Assembly: GCF_021502575.1 (NCBI RefSeq)
Contig: NZ_JAKFGN010000001.1
Span: 558,001 to 622,000 of the forward strand
Source: Bradyrhizobium sp. G127
Lineage (GTDB): Bacteria > Pseudomonadota > Alphaproteobacteria > Rhizobiales > Xanthobacteraceae
Direction: 5' to 3'
Length of the DNA stretch: 64,000 bases
Position 1 is the first letter of the stretch; each line of letters opens with the position of its first letter. The notes below the pieces were generated by a model, which worked only from the letters and a program-made list of their open reading frames with translations, had not been told where the DNA came from and ran no database searches. This document shows, piece by piece, positions 1 through 7,286 of the stretch. A program made the position numbers and the translations under genes.

Positions 1-37
1 AGGCGATGATTCGCCAGTAACTATCCCGGACCGACAG

Positions 38-1228
38 ATGCAAGTTGACGCCATTTTCCCAACTACACAGCGCGATGTTCGCCTCGATTTATTCCGAGGA
101 CTTGCCAATTGGGCGATCTTTTTGGGGCACATATCCGGCACGATTCTCTCATGGTTCACGACGCGGAATTATGGCTTCAGCGATGGAGCCGACCTGTTTG
201 TGTTCATATCGGGTTACACAGCAACATTGGTCTTCGGTCGAATGATGGTGGCGCATGGGTTCGTCATAGGTGCCACAAGATTGATGCGACGCGTTTGGCA
301 GATCTATGTCGCGCACATATTGCTCTTTGTCTTCTACGTGACGTCGATTCACTACGTGGCACATAATTTTGACGTTCCCCATCTGATGGATCAATTCAAT
401 GTTGCCCGTCTAATGGAGTATCCGGTTGAAACTCTTAGCCAGGGGCTGATATTGAGGCTCAAGCCACTTAATTTAGATGTGCTGCCTCTTTACATCGTAT
501 TGATGGGACTATTTCCACCAGTCCTCTGGCTTATGCTGCGATGGCGAAACTTGGTTATGGTTGGCTCTGTACTGCTTTATGTGGCTGCGCGATATTTTCA
601 GTGGAATCTTCACGCTTACCCTGCGGGCGTTTGGTATTTCAACCCGCTCACGTGGCAGTTGGCCTTCGTCCTGGGCGCCTGGCTTGTATTGGGAGGCGCC
701 CATACGCTTCGATTTGTGATCCAGTCTCGGCTGGCACTACTCCTAAGCGTTGGATTTTTAGTCTTTGCCCTTCTGCTGACTTTGTCAGAGCGGATTCCAG
801 AGTTGCAGAAGATGTTTCCTGCTATGGTGATGGAGGTATTCGTCCCCAATGATAAGACGAACCTCGCCCCTTACAGAATGCTGCACTTGGCTAGTTTAAC
901 CTTGCTTGTCGTCCGCTTTATGCCCAGTGACTGGTCAGGTCTCAACTGGCCGGTGTTTCGTCCATTGATCAAGTGCGGCCAACAATCTCTTGCGGTATTT
1001 TGTCTCGGGGTTTTTCTCTCCTTCGCGGCCCACTTGGCACTCGACACAATCTCGAATGGAATTCTGGCCCAATTGTTTGTCGGTGTCGCCGGACTGTCGA
1101 TCATGACAGGCGTAGCCTACTATCGGTCATGGTCGAAACAGGTCGACAAGCTGTTATCGGTGCGTATGGACGGGGCTGCTCGCGAAAGCCGCTTTCCCGG
1201 GTTGAGGGGCGCTGATCGAACAAGCTAG
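38..1228 (+). CDS. OpgC-domain acyltransferase-like membrane protein
   Basis: Polytopic inner-membrane protein of 396 aa with about ten hydrophobic segments. The N-terminus reads RDVRLDLFRGLANWAIFLGH, the typical opening of the OpgC family (succinyl- or acyl-transfer to periplasmic glucans, related to acyltransferase 3), followed by FVFISGYTA in the next helix. Length fits OpgC proteins (about 370-400 aa). The ATG at 38 has a weak GGA seven bases upstream. It stands alone, with 157 bp before the next gene, and has no obvious link to the metal genes. The family assignment is good; the actual acceptor and donor are unknown. Confidence 0.85.
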   Translation: MQVDAIFPTTQRDVRLDLFRGLANWAIFLGHISGTILSWFTTRNYGFSDGADLFVFISGYTATLVFGRMMVAHGFVIGATRLMRRVWQIYVAHILLFVFYVTSIHYVAHNFDVPHLMDQFNVARLMEYPVETLSQGLILRLKPLNLDVLPLYIVLMGLFPPVLWLMLRWRNLVMVGSVLLYVAARYFQWNLHAYPAGVWYFNPLTWQLAFVLGAWLVLGGAHTLRFVIQSRLALLLSVGFLVFALLLTLSERIPELQKMFPAMVMEVFVPNDKTNLAPYRMLHLASLTLLVVRFMPSDWSGLNWPVFRPLIKCGQQSLAVFCLGVFLSFAAHLALDTISNGILAQLFVGVAGLSIMTGVAYYRSWSKQVDKLLSVRMDGAARESRFPGLRGADRTS

Positions 1229-1385
1229 ATCGGAGGTTATTAGCGGCATCTACGGAAAGCCGAAGGTGCTGGCGGAGCAAACCTGAGTCGGTGCGGAAGT
1301 CTAAGTTTTTGCTTATATGACGACTCGTGTCTCATGCAGTATCAGTGGAACAGCGTGAGAATCAGTGCGAAGGGAGAATGGAAGC

Positions 1386-1799
1386 ATGATGACTTCCGAA
1401 ATGGTTCTCAGCATTGAGGCGCGAGCGGCGGTGCTTCACGTGCTCCACTGGATGGCATTCGGCATCGAGATGCTCGGTGTGACGGTCATTGTTCTCGGCG
1501 TGATTGCTGCAAGCGGTTGGTCGGTTATTCAGACCTATCGAGGCGAATGGAATGGAGCGTTCCGCTCGTATCGCGCCAATCTTGGGCGCGGTATCCTGTT
1601 GGGCCTTGAGTTCCTCATCGCGGCTGACATCATAGGCATGGTGGCGATCGTGCCAACGTTCGAAAGACTGGGGATTCTTGGGTTGATCATCGTCATTCGA
1701 ACGTTCTTGAGCTTTTCTTTGCAGATCGAGATCGAAGGCCAATGGCCTTGGCGCCGATATAAGGCAGACGCTCAGAATGGGGAAAAAGATGTCTTGTGA
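1386..1799 (+). CDS. DUF1622 family membrane protein
   Basis: Small membrane protein of about 137 aa with three hydrophobic segments and the DUF1622 pattern: RANLGRGILLGLEFLIAADI near the middle, then a conserved RTFLSFSLQIEIEG stretch and a W-P-W-R end. Function unknown; the family is often found next to stress and transport genes. I chose the ATG at 1386 because AGGGAG lies nine bases upstream; an in-frame GTG at 1365 would add seven residues without a better ribosome site. Confidence 0.85.
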   Translation: MMTSEMVLSIEARAAVLHVLHWMAFGIEMLGVTVIVLGVIAASGWSVIQTYRGEWNGAFRSYRANLGRGILLGLEFLIAADIIGMVAIVPTFERLGILGLIIVIRTFLSFSLQIEIEGQWPWRRYKADAQNGEKDVL

Positions 1800-2450
1800 A
1801 CGCGGTAAGTTCAAACGAATTGAAAACTAATTCTGCCTCTTCTCGGTCGCATAAAGGCAAGGCGTGACACGATCGAGTCGTTCAGAGGAAAGCTGATAGA
1901 TCAGGTCAAAGTCCGTTCCGGCACGAGTCACGCTGCTTTCGAAATTGTTCAAGTGTCTCGGTCATCCTGTTGATCGATTCGCACTCGCCTTTCGTCATTG
2001 GATGATCCAAAGAGGGCGTTCGACAGCTCTGCACGATGGCGGAGGCTTTTCCAAGCAAACCTTGAACGCTCGTCGTAAGTAAAGACGAAATTATATGTTG
2101 GTCCATCCGCATCGGATGTAACCACTTCACCACGTTGGCGTTCTACAGATCTGAAATCGCTTGGAGGCAACAGTTGAGGAAGATCCAGTAAATGGCTTCC
2201 GTAATCTCCTCCACGCCCCGCAGCGGTATTCCGGATCGCTGGTCTGATTATCGATCATCATTTTATATAATTTCAGCTCGAGGCCCCAATTTCTCGGACA
2301 TGCTCGAAGTCGCCGGATGCTGAGCGAGTGCTGTATTTATAAAACTTAACCTGGGTCAATTTACGAAGGGAATTTCAGGCTTACAAGGACTCTTGAAGAT
2401 TACGACGGCCAACTCGGCATTTGTCGAGCGCAGTGATCGAGGAGATTCCG
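1800..2450. other. Gene-poor gap with decayed sequence
   Basis: About 650 bp between the DUF1622 gene and the Spy-like gene. A minus-strand open stretch around 1949-2170 has no clear start and no family I recognise; it may be a relic. A weak FNR-like palindrome (TTAAC-N4-GTCAA) lies at 2346-2359, about 90 bp before the Spy-like start. No RNA gene or insertion sequence was seen. Confidence 0.4.
2346..2359. promoter_or_regulatory. Weak FNR/FixK-like half-palindrome
   Basis: TTAACCTGGGTCAA matches 7 of the 10 defined positions of TTGAT-N4-ATCAA. It sits 92 bp upstream of the Spy-like gene that opens the copper cluster. On its own this is weak; it is listed because better versions occur upstream of other units in the window. 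Confidence 0.25.
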
Positions 2451-3137
2451 ATGAAGAATTCTGTCAAGCTGCTCGCTATCGCAGCCGCAAGCGCAATCAT
2501 CGCCGCTTTCGGGTATCCACAAAGCGTATCAGTTGCTGGGCAACAGTCACCCAGTCGCTTCATCGTTGCGATGGATGACATGAAATCCATGCAGCCGGAC
2601 TCTTCGAAAAAGGCCGATCCTGGCATGGGGACGCCGGGCGGTCAGTCTCCGAAGATGGGACGCATGATGGACGACGATAAGATGGAAATGCCGCAAAAGG
2701 ATCAGGATAAAATGGGTTCAGGTTCAATGAACCAACCCGGTGGCATGATGATGGAACGGATGATGCGACAGATGTGCGGAATGCCAGGCACTGCGGGGAC
2801 CGCAGCATCAACCGACATTACTGATCGAACAGAAGGGCGGATCGCCTTTTTGAAAGCAGAACTGCAGATTTCGGACAAGCAGGTTGGTGACTGGAATGCG
2901 CTGGCGGATGCACTGCGATCCGCGCGCTCGCACCTTGTCCAGGCTCAGCAACTTGTGGCTTCCGATAAGAAAATAACCTCGGCCGAGCGTCTCGAAGCCT
3001 ACGAAAAACACTTGGCAGAACGGCTTGAGGCGGTCAAATCCTCGCGTGCAGCATACAACCGCCTGTACGCGGCGCTGAACGAGGAGCAGAGGCGTACTTC
3101 AGATACGATACTTTTGCCGCTGATCGGGGCATTCTGA
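2451..3137 (+). CDS. Met-rich Spy/CpxP-like periplasmic protein
   Basis: Secreted protein of 228 aa. A signal peptide (MKNSVKLLAIAAASAIIAAF) is followed by a Met/Gly/Asp/Lys-rich stretch with clusters such as MMMERMMRQMCGMP, the kind of sequence that binds Cu(I) or Ag(I). The second half is helical, with an LQISDKQVGDWNALADALR segment that fits the LTxxQ-type helix of the Spy/CpxP chaperone family. GGAG six bases before the ATG at 2451 decides the start. It lies seven bases before the next gene, so it is probably the first gene of the electron-transfer and copper cluster. Likely role: periplasmic metal binding or chaperoning under copper stress (inference). Confidence 0.75.
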   Translation: MKNSVKLLAIAAASAIIAAFGYPQSVSVAGQQSPSRFIVAMDDMKSMQPDSSKKADPGMGTPGGQSPKMGRMMDDDKMEMPQKDQDKMGSGSMNQPGGMMMERMMRQMCGMPGTAGTAASTDITDRTEGRIAFLKAELQISDKQVGDWNALADALRSARSHLVQAQQLVASDKKITSAERLEAYEKHLAERLEAVKSSRAAYNRLYAALNEEQRRTSDTILLPLIGAF

Positions 3138-3144
3138 CTTCTCG

Positions 3145-5298
3145 GTGCTCACAACGCACATGAGATATGCGACGTTGGAAAATCCGCTGCAACGAACAAT
3201 CGTAGGAATTGTTGCGCTTGCTGTTTTCGGTCTTATCGAGGGCCGGGCAGCAAACGCTGGTCGTTTGCAAGAAAGCCAGATATCAGTTGGAATCCGTCTG
3301 CTGCTCCCGTCTGATACCTTCATCCCCGAAGTGCGCGCGACCGCTCAAAGCCGTTGGGTTATGGCTCAGGCGCAAGATGGTCACTCCGAGCATCATCCCA
3401 ATGCTGGCGCGAGTCCGATCTCCCCCAATATAGAGCCGCCAACAAATCAAAAGGACGCACCCGCAAACACGCCGAGCGCTGCGCCGGCCGCAGGGGGAAT
3501 GAGTTCGGGCGGGGGCGGCGCCATGAGCGGAATGATGGCGGGCGGCTGTATGGGCGGCGGCTGCATGGGCGGGGGGCGTAAGGAGTTTTACCCATCCCTG
3601 ATGGCTCTCCCGTCGCTGACCGACGAGCAGCGTCAAAGCATCGAGGCGCAGGCACGTGGTTGGATCAGTTCAGGTACGGATGAGATCGCGCGTGCGCAGG
3701 ACGAACTGCGTCACGCTAATGCGGCTGGCGACACGGCTGGCGGCGAGCAAGCCGCATCACGTCTCCGGGACGCATTGAATCAGGTCAAGAGTGGAACGAC
3801 GACGCTGCGATCACTCGCTGAAGGGGCGCCGCCTCAGCAAATCGCATTGGATTGGTTCAAAAGTCAGATGAGCCTCGTATCTGATCGGCACGATCAAGAA
3901 GTGGTCGGGCCGCTCGGTCTCTCCTGGTTTCATTTGATCACAATGGCATTGGTGGCAACCTTCGCGGTTGCCATGGTTGCTGTTTATCTGATGCGCATGC
4001 GCCGCGCGAATGCGCTCGTGGATCGTCTGGTCGGTGGCACGCCTGCCGCAGCGCTTGGCCCGGCGGCGGTCACCCCGTCGGCACGGTCATCCCCTGGCGG
4101 GACACTTGGTGTTGCAGATCCGATGGTTTCACCCGCGCCGGTGACCGGGCTGCCACCCTCTGTCGTAGCGATTGGTCCGGCTGGTCAAGCTGGCCGTACG
4201 GGTCCGGGGCTCTGGAAAGGGAAATTGCGCGTTGTTGCTATCTTCGATGAAACTCCCAACGTCAAGACGTTCAGGCTGAGGGATCCAGGCGGTGGGCCGA
4301 TTCCCTTCAGTTTCGAACCAGGCCAATTTCTCACCTACTCCGCCGAGATCGACGGCAAGGTGGTGAAACGGTCCTATACGATTGCATCATCGGCCGCGCA
4401 GACCGCTTATGTCGAGACCACCATCAAGCGTGAGGACAAAGGGATTTTCTCGGACTACATGCACCAGAAGATCTCCGAGGGCGACTTGGTGGACGTAATG
4501 GGACCCTCCGGCGCATTCACGTTTACAGGTAAAGAATCCGAGGGCGTGGTGCTCATCGGCGGGGGTGTCGGTATCACCCCCCTCATGGCGGCCATTCGCT
4601 ATCTCGACGATACGGCGTGGCCTGGAGAGATCTTCCTCATCTACGGCGCTCAGACGACCGAGCACTTCATCTTTCGCAGCGAGCTGGAATTTCGCCAGCG
4701 CCGCATGCGTCATCTGCATGTGGCGGCCACAATGGCGCGGGCCGCTGGTACGTCTTGGATGGGGGCCGAAGGACAGATTAGTCGGGAGTTTCTTACACAG
4801 TCCGTTCCCGACTTGGTGAAGCGTCGCATCCATCTGTGCGGCCCGCCGGGTATGATGCAGGCGATGAAGAAGCTCCTTGCCGAGATTGGAGTTCCGGCAG
4901 AACAGATCAAGACAGAGGCGTTCGGACCGGCCCTCGGAGCGGTGCCACCACCCGGTTTCACCGTGGTAAGCGAGGTCAGATCCACCGGCGCTGCAATCGC
5001 TCCGTCTGAGGCGAATGTACCGGCTATTGGTCCAGCAACGGCCTCGATACGCTTCTCAAAATCGAACAAGGTGGCGCCCCTCCCACCCGACAAGAGCGTA
5101 CTCGAGGTTGCGGAATCCGTTGGTGTGCCGATCGACTATTCCTGCCGCGCCGGCATTTGCGGGGTATGCAAGACCCAGCTTCTTGAAGGCAAGGTAACGA
5201 TGGAGGTTGAAGAGGCCTTGACGACCGATGACAAGGCTCGTGGCCTCATCTTGGCGTGCCAAGCGAAGTCGATCGATAACCTAGTCGTCGAGGCCTGA
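3145..5298 (+). CDS. Membrane-anchored Met-rich / ferredoxin-reductase / 2Fe-2S fusion protein
   Basis: A 717-aa multidomain protein. Order: hydrophobic signal or anchor (about 17-31); Gly/Met/Cys-rich linker (117-144) containing two CMGGG repeats; helical Spy-like part (147-245); one membrane helix (about 263-283) followed by RMRR, which predicts a cytosolic C-terminal half; Pro/Ala linker; FAD domain (359-465) with the RSYT flavin motif at 409-412; NAD(P) domain with GGGVGITP (472-479) and CGPPGM (565-570); and a plant-type 2Fe-2S ferredoxin domain with Cys667, Cys672, Cys675 and Cys705. The reductase and ferredoxin halves are standard; joining them to a periplasmic Met-rich domain is not an arrangement I know. 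GTG at 3145 or ATG at 3160 could start it. The next gene begins 1 base after its stop. Likely role: draw electrons from cytosolic NAD(P)H and pass them to the membrane b-type protein (inference). Confidence 0.85.
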   Translation: MLTTHMRYATLENPLQRTIVGIVALAVFGLIEGRAANAGRLQESQISVGIRLLLPSDTFIPEVRATAQSRWVMAQAQDGHSEHHPNAGASPISPNIEPPTNQKDAPANTPSAAPAAGGMSSGGGGAMSGMMAGGCMGGGCMGGGRKEFYPSLMALPSLTDEQRQSIEAQARGWISSGTDEIARAQDELRHANAAGDTAGGEQAASRLRDALNQVKSGTTTLRSLAEGAPPQQIALDWFKSQMSLVSDRHDQEVVGPLGLSWFHLITMALVATFAVAMVAVYLMRMRRANALVDRLVGGTPAAALGPAAVTPSARSSPGGTLGVADPMVSPAPVTGLPPSVVAIGPAGQAGRTGPGLWKGKLRVVAIFDETPNVKTFRLRDPGGGPIPFSFEPGQFLTYSAEIDGKVVKRSYTIASSAAQTAYVETTIKREDKGIFSDYMHQKISEGDLVDVMGPSGAFTFTGKESEGVVLIGGGVGITPLMAAIRYLDDTAWPGEIFLIYGAQTTEHFIFRSELEFRQRRMRHLHVAATMARAAGTSWMGAEGQISREFLTQSVPDLVKRRIHLCGPPGMMQAMKKLLAEIGVPAEQIKTEAFGPALGAVPPPGFTVVSEVRSTGAAIAPSEANVPAIGPATASIRFSKSNKVAPLPPDKSVLEVAESVGVPIDYSCRAGICGVCKTQLLEGKVTMEVEEALTTDDKARGLILACQAKSIDNLVVEA

Positions 5299-5299
5299 C

Positions 5300-6001
5300 A
5301 TGAGCGGGGCAGAGCGCGCTATCGTTGGGCTCGTGCTCACCATGTTGCTCTTTTTGGTTCCTGCGTTCGTCCTTCATACATCGCAACGATTTGCCGGAAG
5401 CCTGGCGGGATTTGCGCTTGGTACCATCGCCGCAACCTTGATGGTCTCCCTACTCATTTATCCGCTTGCCAAGCGCAGTCTCGGGCTGAGGTCACTGATC
5501 ACCCGGCTGATATCGATGCGCGCTCTTCTCGCATTTCACGTCTATGCGGGCGTGTTCGGAGCTTTTCTTGCTATCTTGCACACTGGCCACAAGTACCAGA
5601 GTGCGCTTGGTGTCGCACTGGTGATCAGTATGCTGGTGGTGGTGGTAACAGGGCTCGTGGGCAGATACCACCTGCCTGAGACCGCAGCGGAGCTGCGCGA
5701 GGAGCAAGCGCGGTTGGCAACGCTAAGGTCCGCATACGACCGCACGGCAGCCGCTTTGGCAAACCGTAGCGCGGCGGGAAACGGCCCGCTCCCTAGCGCA
5801 TCGACCTTGCTTGAAGTGCCGATTCTGCAACTCGTCGATGGCATAGCCGATCTGGAATATGCTATCGGATCGCGCGAAGGGGTGAAGCGCATCTTTACGC
5901 CGTGGATCGTCGCGCATGTTGTGGCGGCGATCGTGATGTATTTCCTATTGTCGCTTCACGTGGCGGGCGAGATCTATTATGGATTGCGGTGGCTATCGTG
6001 A
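5300..6001 (+). CDS. Di-haem b-type membrane protein (ferric-reductase-like)
   Basis: 233 aa with about five or six membrane helices. Two helices each carry a pair of histidines 14 residues apart, H80/H94 and H206/H220. That spacing is the haem-stacking pattern of cytochrome b and NOX/ferric-reductase membrane domains, where the two pairs bind two haems across the membrane. Extra histidines are H97 and H124. A soluble charged loop (about 127-195) separates the two haem-binding regions. It is translationally tight with its neighbours: 1 base after the FNR/ferredoxin fusion and a 4-base overlap (GTGA) with the multihaem cytochrome. It lacks its own flavin domain, which the upstream gene supplies. 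Best guess: the transmembrane electron carrier of a three-protein conduit. Confidence 0.75.
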   Translation: MSGAERAIVGLVLTMLLFLVPAFVLHTSQRFAGSLAGFALGTIAATLMVSLLIYPLAKRSLGLRSLITRLISMRALLAFHVYAGVFGAFLAILHTGHKYQSALGVALVISMLVVVVTGLVGRYHLPETAAELREEQARLATLRSAYDRTAAALANRSAAGNGPLPSASTLLEVPILQLVDGIADLEYAIGSREGVKRIFTPWIVAHVVAAIVMYFLLSLHVAGEIYYGLRWLS

Positions 6002-6774
6002 AGAAGCTTGGCGCATTCTATACAGCGCTGATCACGCTGGCGCTGGTAAGTAGCGTAGCGGCTATTGGAACTCTCTACAAAAAGGGATCGATATCGTTTC
6101 CAGGCTGGCAGGCCTCGTTCCAGCCTGGGCCGCTTTCCGCAAAGCACTCGTTTCTTGCTGAGAAATGCGAATCCTGTCACACGCCGACCCGCGGTGTTGA
6201 GGCAACTGCCTGTATCAACTGTCATACCACGGCTGCTACCGACCTGGCCAAGCAGTCGACCGCATTTCACGCAAACGCCCAGAACTGCACTGGTTGCCAT
6301 GTAGAGCACACCGGTGCAGCGCGGCCGATAAAAATGGCTCACACCTCTCTCGTTCGGATCGGTTCACATGCTGCCTATGGCGACACAGGACATCCGAACG
6401 TTCCGCGCCAGATGGTGGACGATTTGAAAGAGCTCTTGGGGCTACCCGCCTCGGAGCCGGTTGAGAAGTCGCAACTCGACTGCGCAGGCTGCCACAGCAA
6501 CCGTGATCCGCATCGGGAGCTGTTTGGGCGGGACTGCGCGAACTGTCATGCGACCGCGACTTGGCGGATTTCCCCATTCTTGCACCCATCGCCGACTTCG
6601 AAAGACTGCGCGCAGTGCCATCAAGCACCGCCGAGTCACTACATGATGCATTTCCAGATGATGGACCGGGGTATTACCGGTCGGGAGCATGCTCAAGTAA
6701 ACCAGTGTTTCGAATGCCATCGTACAGACTCGTTCAACAATATCAAAGGCGTCGGCTGGTTTAAACACCACTGA
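5998..6774 (+). CDS. Periplasmic seven-haem cytochrome c (cytochrome c3-like)
   Basis: 258 aa from a GTG at 5998 that overlaps the stop of the previous gene by four bases. An N-terminal hydrophobic segment (AFYTALITLALVSSVAAIG) serves as signal or anchor. Seven CxxCH haem-attachment motifs follow: CESCH, CINCH, CTGCH, CAGCH, CANCH, CAQCH and CFECH, with extra histidines that could be distal ligands. This resembles multihaem cytochrome c3/c7-type electron carriers (class III-like). Placed after the b-type protein, it is the likely periplasmic electron acceptor. Whether it passes electrons to copper, to CopA, or to an outside acceptor cannot be told from sequence. Confidence 0.9.
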   Translation: MKKLGAFYTALITLALVSSVAAIGTLYKKGSISFPGWQASFQPGPLSAKHSFLAEKCESCHTPTRGVEATACINCHTTAATDLAKQSTAFHANAQNCTGCHVEHTGAARPIKMAHTSLVRIGSHAAYGDTGHPNVPRQMVDDLKELLGLPASEPVEKSQLDCAGCHSNRDPHRELFGRDCANCHATATWRISPFLHPSPTSKDCAQCHQAPPSHYMMHFQMMDRGITGREHAQVNQCFECHRTDSFNNIKGVGWFKHH

Positions 6775-7286
6775 GAAAACATGCCTTATGGCGAGCATGG
6801 TCAGATTTGGTCCGACACCATTTGATTTTGGCTTCGCCGATCTCGTCTAATGAACGAACGCCCTCCGATACGTGAAAGCCTGCATTCTAGGAAACAAAAC
6901 GTGTGAGCGTAGCTCGATTCCTTAGTTGGGTTGGACCGGGACTAATGGTTCAATCTAGCCTACAGTCTCGAACCCAATGTATGCGGAATTGTTTCAACCG
7001 TGACGCCGAGGTGATCTGCGATATCCTGGGTGGCGGTCGGTCGATGTCGCCGGTGGCACTAAGCAGTTCTCATAACAGCTTGCCATCACAGCGCGGAGAA
7101 CGGCACGCAGTGATCGAGAGCACCAAAAGAAATTCCTGCACAAGGGTACAACCGCGCTGCTTACTGTTGCGCGAAAACATCAAGCTTGCGAGATCGCAGC
7201 AATCTTTAACGTAGATCAGTTTTTTAAATCAACGGAAGCCTAACTTGCCAGTCGCTTGTACGCGACGCTGACTCTGGTCAGGCACC
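6775..7286. other. Gap before copA
   Basis: About 510 bp between the multihaem cytochrome and copA. The short open stretch at 6903-7214 on + shows no recognisable domain and no ribosome site. I saw no copper-regulator operator, FNR palindrome or transposon end. It probably holds the copA promoter and some decayed sequence. Confidence 0.35.

Noticed and set aside
1949-2170. Open minus-strand stretch that could be a small gene
   Set aside because: No start codon with a ribosome site, no recognisable domain, and a second overlapping frame of equal length.
6903-7214. 103-codon open stretch before copA
   Set aside because: Low-complexity composition unlike real proteins, no ribosome site, no family recognised.
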